55,269 nucleotides of DNA from an uncultured Eubacterium sp. (GTDB taxonomy: Bacteria > Bacillota > Clostridia > Lachnospirales > Lachnospiraceae): contig CANDJC010000009.1 in NCBI GenBank assembly GCA_947384955.1, positions 1 through 55,269 of the forward strand, in the 5' to 3' direction. The notes beneath the pieces were generated by a model that saw nothing but the letters and a program-made list of their open reading frames with translations, had not been told where the DNA came from and did not search any database. Below are positions 35,071-43,622 of the stretch, one piece after another. Both the position numbers and the translations under genes were made by a program. Every line of letters begins with the position of its first letter. Position 1 is the first letter of the stretch.

Positions 35071-35588
35071 CTATGCTCTGTCCATTTTATCATGCAAAGA
35101 GTTTTTAAATAAAGATGCTGATCTGTATATTTGCTCATTTTCATATGTATCCGCCAAATATACAGAAAAATTTCCATTATCATTTGACAGCTTTAAAAGC
35201 CGGACTGGCTGATTATCCTTTGTATCTATTTTCAGCCGGTGATTTCTCATGTCAATTTCATAAACCATATTTTCAAACATTGTAGCAGATAATATCAGAT
35301 GACACTGCAGATTGTCCATTTCTTTTGCAACGACTGGCATATCTATATAAATTAAATCATTCAGTACAAAATTTACTCTGTACAGATTCCCAGCTGCATC
35401 TCCTCCGAAGCCACTGAATTTCACATCCTTTTTTATCAATCTTGCACCCAGTCCCATCAGTAGTTCATCACTGGCAACCCATATAGAAACAATGCTCCTG
35501 TGTCTTACATTGCGCGGCATCCGTGGAACCAGCTGATTTGTACAACCGGTCTTCTTGCTTCACTATCCAGATTTAACGTAATCTGCAT
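35071..35588 (-). pseudogene. Retropepsin-like protein gene with a frameshift
   Basis: The gene starts at the ATG at 35588, which overlaps the stop of the preceding gene (TAATG), and encodes 'MQITLNLDSEARRPVVQISWFHG' before a stop after 26 codons. The rest ('RNVRHRSIVSIWVASDELLMGLG ... HLILSATMFENMVYEIDMRNHRLKID') continues in another frame to 35071. Removing two bases in the GCGC run near 35514 joins the frames. The C-terminal 'LILSATMFENMVYEID' resembles the second half of a retroviral-type aspartic protease fold. It may be a dead gene, a phase-variable gene or a sequencing error. Confidence 0.6.
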
Positions 35589-35818
35589 TATATCACACCT
35601 GCCATTCCAAGCATCATTCCTTCTTCTGTCGTATACCACCCTATAATTCCATCAACACCTGAAATCTGCATTTTCAGCAGTTCTTCTTTTGATTTATCTG
35701 TATATACAATTTCGGCTGATTCTATTGTAACACCATCATCATTCTTATATATTACATTTTTTAGTCCTAACCACTGGTTCGGATATTTTTTTTCCATTTG
35801 TTTTCTCGTTAATCGCAT
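35588..35818 (-). CDS. Small hypothetical protein coupled to the retropepsin-like gene
   Basis: 76 residues from the ATG at 35818, directly after AAGGAGG; the longer frame to 35884 is unsupported. It opens 'MRLTRKQMEKKYPNQWLGLKNVIYKNDDGVTIESAEIVYTDKSKEELL' and ends 'GWYTTEEGMMLGMAGVI'. Its stop overlaps the next start, so the two genes form a fixed pair; I recall similar pairs in other gut Clostridia. Function is unknown. Confidence 0.7.
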   Translation of the reverse strand: MRLTRKQMEKKYPNQWLGLKNVIYKNDDGVTIESAEIVYTDKSKEELLKMQISGVDGIIGWYTTEEGMMLGMAGVI

Positions 35819-36061
35819 ATATCCTCCTTTTTTATTCCAGCTGCAGTCAAATACAATTACTATCTTAAATTTTATTATATCCATATTACAAATAAAAATA
35901 AACCCCCAATATGCTTCGGTTGTTATTTGCCTTTACAATGTATTACTGTACAATGAAATGCTCTGCCATCATTATTTATATGTACCGTCTGGCATGACTC
36001 TCCTTCGAGGGGACGGTACGTAACTTCCTCATACAAACTATCACCCACGATTCGTTACTTT

Positions 36062-36310
36062 TCACACCCACGCCAGATGTTGGTTATCCATAATTTTTCT
36101 CCAGTATTTGCGGATTGTTATGATTTCGCTGTGCACTTTAGCTGGCTCTTGCTTCATATGTTTCATTTCCTGGCTGTGAAAGCGCATCAGCTTTTTATAA
36201 TCCGCTTCCATATTTATATACTTTTCCCCAGATTTAAATGCTTCAGTTTGCCTGGACAGCCTCCTGTTCCTGTATTGCAGCGCTGAAAATGACTCAAAAT
36301 TTATCCGCAT
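36062..36310 (-). CDS. Small basic hypothetical protein
   Basis: 82 residues from the ATG at 36310 (GGAGG 5 bases upstream), 'MRINFESFSALQYRNRRLSRQTEAFKSGEKYINMEADYKKLMRFHSQEMK...'. It is basic and predicted almost wholly helical, perhaps coiled. It overlaps the 3' end of the DUF6809-like gene by 17 bases, so translation is coupled. No family recognised. The 177 bases before the next minus-strand gene hold a hairpin-like GTACCGTC...GACGGTAC (about 35983-36020). Confidence 0.55.
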   Translation of the reverse strand: MRINFESFSALQYRNRRLSRQTEAFKSGEKYINMEADYKKLMRFHSQEMKHMKQEPAKVHSEIITIRKYWRKIMDNQHLAWV

Positions 36311-36758
36311 GAACACCTCCGCTTTCTTCATGTTCCACTCTGCGCCGGATTTCAAGCAGGCTGCCGTCGGCCATTTCGGCCGCAACAGACCCGCCATGTT
36401 TCGGCACAGACCTTTTTATGGCAGACCGAATTTGGCCGCCGCCAGCACTGTCGCAGGCTTCCTGAAGATCTGCGCAGAACCGGAGCCCGGCAAGGAACCC
36501 CATTGCAGTATAAGTTTCCTGATGTGTCATAGAAAATTCCAGCACTGCACTGTACAGAGCGTCATTATCTCTGTCTGCAGACGGGAATATTTGTTTCAAT
36601 CTGTCAAAGAGTTCCTCAAATACAGCGTCAATCCGCTTCTGGTACGCATCCTTTCCATCATCCTTTATAGGAATGCGGCTAGTCTCCTCACCATATATAA
36701 TATACTCCATAAAGCTTTCCATGCCTGCCCGCTCCGTCATTTGTCTTAATTCTCCCAT
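36294..36758 (-). CDS. DUF6809-like hypothetical protein
   Basis: 154 residues. The start at 36758 is set by AAGGAGGG 8 bases upstream. The first 100 residues ('ESFMEYIIYGEETSRIPIKDDGKDAYQKRIDAVFEELFDRL ... GFLAGLRFCADLQEAC') have the helical pattern I associate with DUF6809 proteins of Lachnospiraceae plasmids and phage-like islands. The tail is polar. It is transcribed divergently from an XRE regulator across a shared region with an inverted repeat, so that regulator may control it. Confidence 0.5.
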   Translation of the reverse strand: MGELRQMTERAGMESFMEYIIYGEETSRIPIKDDGKDAYQKRIDAVFEELFDRLKQIFPSADRDNDALYSAVLEFSMTHQETYTAMGFLAGLRFCADLQEACDSAGGGQIRSAIKRSVPKHGGSVAAEMADGSLLEIRRRVEHEESGGVHADKF

Positions 36759-36773
36759 TTCCTTTCCCTCCTT

Positions 36774-36821
36774 ACATGCTTATACAGACCTCTTTATTAT
36801 AACCTGTTTATATAAGCATGT
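36774..36821. promoter_or_regulatory. Inverted repeat between divergent genes, candidate XRE operator
   Basis: ACATGCTTATA (36774-36784) and its exact complement TATAAGCATGT (36811-36821) lie in the 116-base region between the DUF6809-like gene and the XRE gene. The spacing suggests two half-sites or one looped site. Confidence 0.5.
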
Positions 36822-36886
36822 TTATAAAAAGAGCTATTTTTCAGTGATACTTTGTATAAAATAAGAATGAAAGGATGGATGCGGCA

Positions 36887-37099
36887 ATGAAATATTTACA
36901 CATGCGGCTTGAAGAACTGCTTACGGAAAGAGGTCTTTCAAAGAAAAAGGTATGCTCCGCCCTTGACATGGAACGTACCAATTTTAACAGGTATTACCGG
37001 GATGAATTTCAGCGGATTGACGCAAATCTGCTTTTAAAGCTGTGCGATTATTTTGGCTGCGAAGTCGGTGACCTGTTTGAAATAAGGGAAAAAGAATAA
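36887..37099 (+). CDS. XRE/Cro-type helix-turn-helix regulator
   Basis: 70 residues. 'LEELLTERGLSKKKVCSALDMERTNFNRYYRDEFQRIDANLLLKLCDYFGCEVGDLFEIRE' is a complete Cro/CI HTH. The ATG at 36887 gives a usable ribosome site (AAAGGA, 11 bases); the ATG at 36875 is too close to it. It resembles compact regulators of mobile islands and toxin-antitoxin loci. It is divergent from the DUF6809-like gene. Confidence 0.75.
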   Translation: MKYLHMRLEELLTERGLSKKKVCSALDMERTNFNRYYRDEFQRIDANLLLKLCDYFGCEVGDLFEIREKE

Positions 37100-37507
37100 T
37101 AACTTCGCGGAATGGGCGGGCTGCTGTGCCCGCCATTCCTGCGCAGGGCAGCCGCCTGCTTCTGCTTTCTTTTATATACCCTGGCCAGCCTTTCATACAG
37201 AAAATTGATGGCGGGAATGCGTTTATCATGCAGGAATAGCAGCTCATTTTCTTTATATTTTCAAAGTCGTAAGAACGGGTTATACTCTATAGGCGCGAAC
37301 GTAACTAAGCAGTCCTGGTAAAACTGCTGTATGAAACTTGGCATTCTGATTTATCTGCCGTCATTGAATTTCAAACCCTTAACCATTTTGTCACTCACTT
37401 TGTCTTAATTAAATTCTAAACCCACAAAAACTTTCCACATTTGACCAGGGCTTAATTCCATCGACTGACACCTCTAATCACATATTTTCGCTTCAGTTAT
37501 AGGTAAA
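37100..37507. other. Intergenic DNA with a possible minus-strand coding remnant
   Basis: On the minus strand, about 37263 to 37105 reads as protein-like sequence ('ENELLFLHDKRIPAINFLYERLARVYKRKQKQAAALRR'), but the frame is broken upstream by a stop and there is no start. It may be the tail of a dead recombinase or similar gene. The remaining stretch shows nothing I recognise. Confidence 0.25.
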
Positions 37508-37759
37508 TTATTCTGTCCAGCGAGCAACAAAAAAACCATCTGCCCAATTTGTCTGGTCAATTTTCATTCTAGATATTTCAAAACAGCTTACCGGGAAGTC
37601 TCGAAATCCTTCCTTGCACTTCAGCTGCTCAATCGCTTCACTTGCTTTTTTCTCAGAGGAAAAAACGCCAATTAATTTCGTTTCCTCATGTGTTCCAAAA
37701 TCATCGTTCAAGTTATGGGTATGCCATAAAAGAAAAACATCTGTCAGAGGTATGCTCAT
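37508..37759 (-). CDS. DUF7336 domain protein
   Basis: 83 residues. 'DVFLLWHTHNLNDDFGTHEETKLIGVFSSEKKASEAIEQLKCKEGFRDFPVSCFEISRMKIDQTNWADGFF' matches the DUF7336 pattern: an opening VFLLWH strand, K-x-IGVFSS and a closing DGF. It is a small domain common in bacteria, with no established biochemical role. It follows the next gene by 6 bases and is probably translated with it; such pairs often occur in accessory DNA with immunity-like genes. Confidence 0.7.
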   Translation of the reverse strand: MSIPLTDVFLLWHTHNLNDDFGTHEETKLIGVFSSEKKASEAIEQLKCKEGFRDFPVSCFEISRMKIDQTNWADGFFVARWTE

Positions 37760-37765
37760 ATCTAA

Positions 37766-38110
37766 CTATCCCTTCGTGTAGATATCTATCAGGTTTAGGT
37801 GATTGTCAAAAACTGCTGTGTACCGGGTACAGCAATCATTATCTTCATCAGAGATGTGGATGGTACAGGAAACAGTATCCATTGGCGGGTCAAAGTTGAA
37901 ATTTTTTGTAATGGAAACAAACTCATTGTGGAAATGGTATTTTTTCAACACGGCAGTCAAATCGCCCCGCATATCTTCCACAAACGTTTCTGCATCATCA
38001 CTATACCAATTTGTGAGATAGTCTCTCATAAACCGCCGTGTCATATCAAAGATTTTGGAATTATCTATAAACTTGGAAAACTGCTTCGGGTCGACTGGTA
38101 TAATGCTCAT
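37766..38110 (-). CDS. Hypothetical protein, partner of the DUF7336 gene
   Basis: 114 residues from the ATG at 38110, six bases after GGAGG; upstream codons to 38209 lack support. It is acidic, 'MSIIPVDPKQFSKFIDNSKIFDMTRRFMRDYLTNWYSDDAETFVEDMRG...' then a beta-rich end 'VSCTIHISDEDNDCCTRYTAVFDNHLNLIDIYTKG'. The acidity and small size suit an immunity protein, but no toxin gene is near. I do not recognise a family. Confidence 0.6.
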   Translation of the reverse strand: MSIIPVDPKQFSKFIDNSKIFDMTRRFMRDYLTNWYSDDAETFVEDMRGDLTAVLKKYHFHNEFVSITKNFNFDPPMDTVSCTIHISDEDNDCCTRYTAVFDNHLNLIDIYTKG

Positions 38111-38250
38111 AAGTAACCTCCATTGCTGCTCTGTATTCATTGAAAGCATAGCACAGGGATATGAACAAATCAACAGCAAATAGTAAATCCTGGTTCCGAC
38201 CCGGCACAATCTTCAGAAAATAGTGGACGCTCCGGCAAAGCTGTGGTAGA

Positions 38251-39240
38251 ATGAAGCGAAAGAAGGTGAGGACGGTGAGTGAGGAAACTACAATCGCCCA
38301 GGGGCTGCACGTCACGGATGACAGCGCGGGCTATGATGCCGCCTGCAAGCGTATCCTGTCTGAAAAGGCAATCCTGGCGCGGATTATGAAGTCCTGTCTG
38401 GAAGAATACAAAGACTGCGATGTTAACGATATTGCCGGGAAGTACATAGAGGGCCAGCCCCAGGTGTCTGCCGTTCCGGTGCTGCCGGACGAGGGTGATA
38501 CAGTCATCAGCGGCATGGACACCGAGGATAAATCGGTGCGTGAGGGGACAGTCACCTATGACATTCGCTTCCGGGCCATCGTCCCCGGCTCTGAGGAACG
38601 GATTGCCCTTATTATCAACGTGGAGGCGCAGAACGATTTTTATCCCGGCTATCCGCTGATAAAGCGTGGCATATACTACTGTTGCCGGATGATTTCTTCA
38701 CAGTATGGCCGGGAGTTCACCGGCCCGCGCTATGAGAAAATCAAGAAGGTCTGCTCCATCTGGATTTGCATGGACCCGCCGAAGTATCGGAAAAACACCA
38801 TCACACGGTATCGGCTGGTGGAGGAACACCTGGCAGGCGAGGCAGCGGAACCAGTCAAAAATTATGATTTGCTTTCTATCGTCATGCTGTGTCTTGGCGG
38901 GCCGGACGGGGGAAACTATAACGGCGTGCTGCGGATGCTGGATGTGCTTCTCTCCAACGAAACCAGCGAGGCGGAGAAGCGGAGAATTTTACAAGATGAC
39001 TATGACATTCCGATGACACAAAGTATGGAAGAGGAGGTATTGGTCATGTGTAATTTGAGCAAGGGCGTTAGAGAAAAAGGTCGTGCCGAGGGTCGTGCTG
39101 AAGGTATGGCTAACGGTATTTTGACCTCTATCAAAAACCTTACGGAAACAATGGGCCTGACGATTGAGCAGGCTATGGCGGCGCTGAAAGTCCCGGAGGG
39201 CGAACGTCAGAAATATATGGATTTGCTGGAACGGCAGTAA
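38251..39240 (+). CDS. PD-(D/E)XK nuclease-family transposase-like protein (Rpn-related)
   Basis: Up to 329 residues. The nuclease core is visible as Asp104 ('TYDIRFRAIV') and Glu125-x-Gln127 ('IINVEAQNDFYPGYPLIKRGIYY'), the D-ExQ variant of the Rpn/PDDEXK-transposase group. The C-terminal region has 'REKGRAEGRAEGMANG' and a helical tail. Rpn proteins help RecA-independent horizontal transfer in E. coli. A GTG at 38275 is an alternative start. The gene is visibly richer in GC than its neighbours, which suggests recent acquisition. Confidence 0.8.
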   Translation: MKRKKVRTVSEETTIAQGLHVTDDSAGYDAACKRILSEKAILARIMKSCLEEYKDCDVNDIAGKYIEGQPQVSAVPVLPDEGDTVISGMDTEDKSVREGTVTYDIRFRAIVPGSEERIALIINVEAQNDFYPGYPLIKRGIYYCCRMISSQYGREFTGPRYEKIKKVCSIWICMDPPKYRKNTITRYRLVEEHLAGEAAEPVKNYDLLSIVMLCLGGPDGGNYNGVLRMLDVLLSNETSEAEKRRILQDDYDIPMTQSMEEEVLVMCNLSKGVREKGRAEGRAEGMANGILTSIKNLTETMGLTIEQAMAALKVPEGERQKYMDLLERQ

Positions 39241-39244
39241 CATT

Positions 39245-39283
39245 GAAAACGCCACGGACTATCATTGTCCCTGGCGTTTTCTG
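39245..39283 (+). terminator. Terminator after the PD-(D/E)XK gene
   Basis: A 10-bp stem GAAAACGCCA / TGGCGTTTTC (39245-39254, 39272-39281), 5 bases after the stop codon. Confidence 0.75.
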
Positions 39284-39467
39284 TATCTGCTTTAGCTGGC
39301 TTGGACGGCTTTTATTTTCTGGCAGCACCCTTCCTGTTCTTTCAGCGCTTTTATCGTATAATTCCTGCTGTTTCATATACTGCTTTCTTTTGTCAAAAAG
39401 TATAGTGCCTTTATCTGGAGAATTCAAATGTGGATAACCCGGCATATTGGTAAAAATGAAAGGAAAA

Positions 39468-39489
39468 AGCCGGACACCGGCTGTTTTTT
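39468..39489 (+). terminator. Intrinsic terminator upstream of CRISPR leader 2
   Basis: AGCCGG-ACA-CCGGCT followed by GTTTTTT. It would insulate the second array from transcription coming from the left. The stretch from 39284 to 39675 otherwise holds no recognisable gene. Confidence 0.7.
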
Positions 39490-39675
39490 AAATGCATAGA
39501 AAGAGGTACAGAATTGGCAGATACAAGTGTTTTGTAAAAAATATCTACGCAAAATGAAATATAAAATGATATATTTGCAATTCCGTATTTTCCACGAATT
39601 TTTTGTGGATTGATTTATTTTTTTCAATTCATCATTATGCTCGAATCTGGTTTGGATGTGAAAAGTAACGTATCT

Positions 39676-39889
39676 ATTGACCAGTTTGTGAAATATATTT
39701 AAAAAATATTGCATATATTTTTATAATTAGTTATAATAGGAAAAGCAATTTGAAATTGTATTAAACTCAGTACAATTTTTGAAAAAACGAAATTGTACGA
39801 ATTAATTGGTTGTTTTTTAAATTGTCAGATAATTACATGCAGGATTAGACTCTGGAAGGCTTGAAAATAAAGGGATTGAGAAGAATAGG
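39676..39889 (+). promoter_or_regulatory. CRISPR leader 2 with promoter
   Basis: Near-duplicate of leader 1 (34271-34481). TTGCAT (39709-39714) and TATAAT (39732-39737) are again spaced by 17. The array-proximal 40 bases differ from leader 1 at only a few positions. Confidence 0.85.
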
Positions 39890-40285
39890 GTAGAAATAGT
39901 AGAAGCCCGCATAGGGCATTGACACATTCAATATGCTCTATTATATTATAGATGTCTTTTTCTTGTAGAAATAGTAGAAGCCCGCATAGGGCATTGACAC
40001 AGACATTTTCTTTCAAATACAGTTTCTGGCACTATTGCAGTAGAAATAGTAGAAGCCCGCATAGGGCATTGACACAATTCTTTCCGAATTGTAGAAGGAA
40101 TACTGTTAACCGGTAGAAATAGTAGAAGCCCGCATAGGGCATTGACATAGTGTTAAAGAAAATACTATTTGAAAAATAACTAATAAGTAGAAATGAAAGA
40201 AGTCCGTTTAAGTCTTTGATACGATATACTTAACATTTTATATTTTTTGTTCCCGATAGAAATGATGAAAGTCTGTTTGGTGAGG
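39890..40285 (+). CRISPR. CRISPR array 2 (orphan)
   Basis: 36-base repeats at 39890, 39965, 40040, 40113 (last base changed), 40187 (decayed) and a remnant near 40256. Spacers are 39, 39, 37, 38 and 33 bases. The repeat differs from array 1 at three positions: GTAGAAATAGTAG instead of GTAGAAATAAAAG, and the loop GCATA instead of GCTTA. The spacer at 40149-40186 is nearly identical to array 1's 34806-34843, and the downstream flank also matches, so the two loci are duplicates. The leader-proximal spacers are different. No cas genes are near. Confidence 0.93.
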
Positions 40286-41000
40286 TACAAAACGAAAACT
40301 GGATATGGGGTGCAAAAACTGAATATGTTGATAAAATTGAATATACAAACACATGCTATCACTGGACACAAATGCGCCAGACAATGTACAGAAGCTTTAT
40401 CAGCGGGGTACACGAAAAAGGAACGAGCGGATATTAGTCAACTGGTTTATGACGAAGACCTGATAATGGCAGAAGACCTGATATAATCCATCAGAACAGA
40501 CATGATGCATAAGATTTGAATTTTAACCGTTTAAAAATGTTACTGTTATTTAAAGTCAAAAATTCATATCCAAATTTTTCTGACAAATGCAATTTATTAT
40601 ACGAAGCAAAAATGAAGCAGAAGCTTGTTAACGAAAAATGATACTTTCAGCTTTTTGGAAATAAACATTCGATTGAAAAATTTTTCCATTTGCTGTCCGG
40701 CTAATCAATAACCATCATCTTTTCTCTCCCGCGAATATTCCTCCTTTAAGCCCGGATTATGATATAATCAAATCTCCCATTCTGCAAAACCGCATATCCA
40801 GAACTGTAACAGTTCAGGTAAGGTATTACATTTCTGAATACCTGGCAAATCCCCTCTTCCGGCGGAATTTCCAAAGCATTACATTAAAACATATCGGCGG
40901 CGCAGCATAAACATCCTTCCACCAAAAGTTTACTGCCCGCCTGCCCTATAAAAATTTCCCACACTAATTACAGCTCTTCACGTAAAACCTGCCAAAACCA
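40286..41000. other. Gene-poor DNA after array 2
   Basis: 40286-40385 is homologous to 34936-35030 after array 1 (both contain AACTGGATATGGGGTGCAAAA). A short plus-strand frame ending at 40486 crosses the array end and looks like chance or a remnant. 40802-40816 contains the palindrome GAACTGTAACAGTTC. Nothing else is recognised. Confidence 0.5.
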
Positions 41001-41240
41001 GCCGGGTGACGGGAAGATACACCGGCTTCCAGCGACATTGGAGGAGTGTTTAGAATCCCTTAGCATTCTGCAAGGAAACCAGGCGGCGAAGCCGAAGCGG
41101 CACCTTTAGCTTCTGGCTGCAGGCCAGGGCGAACCAGGTGCCGCGTCCGTCCGGTGCCACAGCGTAAACGCAGAATGCTTAGGGATTCTTAACACTCCGG
41201 AGCCGGAGCAGGAAGCCGGTGTATCTTCCCGCCACCCGGC
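41001..41240. repeat. Large palindromic intergenic element, copy B
   Basis: Two 71-base arms (41001-41071, 41170-41240) are inverted copies, from GCCGGGTG outside to GCATTCTGC inside. The 98-base centre has its own stem (GCGGCACCT...AGGTGCCGC) and a GTCCGTCCGGTGCC block like that of the A copies. The inner arm end TTTAGAATCCCTTAG aligns with GTTAGAAGCTCTTAG of A2. It lies about 190 bases upstream of adk. Confidence 0.85.
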
Positions 41241-41400
41241 GTCCGAGGGGCCAGCACATCCCCTCTTCATCCAGCCCGCCACCCACAATTCAGTTTCCCG
41301 CACATTTTCCAGATTTTATAGTGGAAAAATATGCTGTTTTATGGTATGGTTATAAAAGCAGTACAGTATTCCACACGAATAGATGAATATACTGTAATAA

Positions 41401-42072
<672 letters not shown>

Positions 42073-42075
42073 GCG

Positions 42076-42870
42076 ATGCCGGTATCAGTCAAATCTGCAA
42101 GAGAGATAGAGCTAATGCGGACAGCGGGCAGAATCCTGGGCAGGGTACATACGGAACTTGCCCGGGAAATTGTGCCGGGGATGTCAACATGGGACATTGA
42201 CCGTATTGGCGAGGATTTAATACGAAGCTATGGATGCATTCCTTCCTTCTTAAATTATGAGGGATTTCCTGCTTCTGTCTGTGTATCCGTAAATGATGAA
42301 GTAGTGCATGGGATTCCGGAAAAAGGACGGATGATAAAAGAAGGCGACATTGTAAGCCTGGACATGGGAGTAATTTATAAGGGGTATCAGTCGGATGCTG
42401 CCAGGACAGTAGGCGTTGGACGCATATCGCAGCAGGCGGCGGACCTGATAGAGCGGACAAAGCTCAGTTTTTTTGCGGGAATGCAGTATGCAAGGGCAGG
42501 CGGGCGCCTGTTTGATATTTCAGCAGCGATAGGAGATTATGCGCACCGGTTTGGATACGGCGTTGTCCGGGATTTAGTGGGGCACGGCATTGGCCGGAAC
42601 ATGCATGAACCGCCGGAAATACCGAATTACCGGCAGCGGTTCCGGGGAATGCGGCTGCGCGCGGGAATGACGCTTGCGGTAGAGCCGATGATTAATACCG
42701 GCACCTGGAGGGTAAACTGGTCGGAGAACGGCTGGACGGTAACCACGGCGGACGGTTCTTTATCGGCGCATTATGAAAACACGATACTGATTACTCCGAA
42801 CGGACCGGAACTATTGTCGGTTACAGAGGAAGAAGCAGAAAATTTAAGCCACAGGTACCTTGCGGTATAA
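42076..42870 (+). CDS. map: Methionine aminopeptidase, type I
   Basis: 264 residues. Removes the initiator methionine from new proteins. The five metal ligands are in '[18 protein letters not shown]' (two Asp), '[17 protein letters not shown]' (His), 'LAVEPMI' (Glu) and 'HYENTILIT' (Glu). It starts 3 bases after adk, so the two are coupled; the leader residues are '[18 protein letters not shown]'. A normal companion of adk and infA. Confidence 0.96.
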   Translation: MPVSVKSAREIELMRTAGRILGRVHTELAREIVPGMSTWDIDRIGEDLIRSYGCIPSFLNYEGFPASVCVSVNDEVVHGIPEKGRMIKEGDIVSLDMGVIYKGYQSDAARTVGVGRISQQAADLIERTKLSFFAGMQYARAGGRLFDISAAIGDYAHRFGYGVVRDLVGHGIGRNMHEPPEIPNYRQRFRGMRLRAGMTLAVEPMINTGTWRVNWSENGWTVTTADGSLSAHYENTILITPNGPELLSVTEEEAENLSHRYLAV

Positions 42871-42911
42871 AGGCATATTTTAAAATTGTCATAATTAATG
42901 GAGGAATGAAA

Positions 42912-43130
42912 ATGTCAAAAGCAGATGTAATTGAAGTAGAAGGAAAGGTCATTGAGAAACTGCCGAATGCGATGTTTCAGGTAGAACTGGAAAACGGGCA
43001 TCAGATTCTGGCACATATCAGCGGAAAGCTGCGGATGAACTTTATCCGTATTCTGCCGGGAGATAAAGTGACGATAGAAATGTCTCCGTATGACCTGACA
43101 AAAGGGCGCATTATCTGGAGAGATAAATAG
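42912..43130 (+). CDS. infA: Translation initiation factor IF-1
   Basis: 72 residues, S1/OB fold. '[71 protein letters not shown]' is full length. ATG at 42912 is chosen because GGAGG lies 7 bases upstream; ATG 42906 is too close. It occupies the A site during initiation. It ends the adk-map-infA segment; a terminator follows. Confidence 0.97.
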   Translation: MSKADVIEVEGKVIEKLPNAMFQVELENGHQILAHISGKLRMNFIRILPGDKVTIEMSPYDLTKGRIIWRDK

Positions 43131-43170
43131 TTTTAAACAGGAGCGAACAGATTATTAAATGAAGCAGGGG

Positions 43171-43210
43171 CAGGCTGTCTGGAAAATGGGATTTCGGACA
43201 GCCTGTTTTT
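43171..43210 (+). terminator. Terminator after infA
   Basis: CAGGCTGTC (43171-43179) pairs with GACAGCCTG (43197-43205), with further pairing inside, then TTTTT. It separates infA from the following accessory DNA. Confidence 0.9.
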
Positions 43211-43298
43211 GTGTCCGGCGGAGCAGCAAGTAACAGGTCAGCTTGTCTGAACTGTTACGATAAGTTTCAGCGTCAGAGCCGGACAATTCAATAAAGAC

Positions 43299-43327
43299 TT
43301 TACACCTTTTGTACAATCTGCTATAAT
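43299..43327 (+). promoter_or_regulatory. Strong sigma-A promoter for a 50-codon gene
   Basis: TTTACA (43299-43304), 17 bases, TATAAT (43322-43327). It lies about 50 bases before the small ORF at 43378. Confidence 0.7.
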
Positions 43328-43377
43328 TTATGCAATGATAATCAATCATTTCATCTATACAAAAAGGTGGTGAGAAT

Positions 43378-43530
43378 ATGCCAATAAATGAAAAAGAATT
43401 TAATGGCAATCTTTTCGATCAGCTTACGCTTTTGGAAAGACTTGAAATCGAAGCTCAAAAAGACAATGCTGAAAATGTATTGAGACAAATTGCTTTTGAG
43501 AAAAAAGCGATTAATCGCAAATTATATTAA
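43378..43530 (+). CDS. Small 50-residue protein, function unknown
   Basis: ATG at 43378 follows AAGGTGG and a strong promoter. The product starts 'MPINEKEFNGNLFDQLTLLERLEIEAQKDNAENVL' and ends 'AINRKLY'; it is charged and helical with no membrane segment. I recall 'MPINE-EF-GNLFDQLT'-like openings in small Lachnospiraceae proteins but no function. The combination of promoter, ribosome site and protein-like composition supports a real gene. Confidence 0.6.
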   Translation: MPINEKEFNGNLFDQLTLLERLEIEAQKDNAENVLRQIAFEKKAINRKLY

Positions 43531-43622
43531 AAACCGCCATTAACGGAGAATTAAATATTAAAATTCAACAATTCACGGTGTAAATTTCTTATTGAATCGT
43601 CAGGGACTTTACACTTTACACT

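Noticed and set aside
36309-36749. 146-codon plus-strand frame opposite the DUF6809-like gene
   Set aside because: It is the antisense of a gene with a good ribosome site and a recognisable pattern.
34482-40285. The arrays as Cas12a-type CRISPR (the repeat contains GTAGAAAT)
   Set aside because: The Cas12a hairpin (TCTAC...GTAGA at the repeat end) is missing, the spacers are too long and the leader lies on the other side.
40247-40486. 79-codon plus-strand frame at the end of array 2
   Set aside because: It begins inside a decayed repeat and spacer and shows no family; probably chance.
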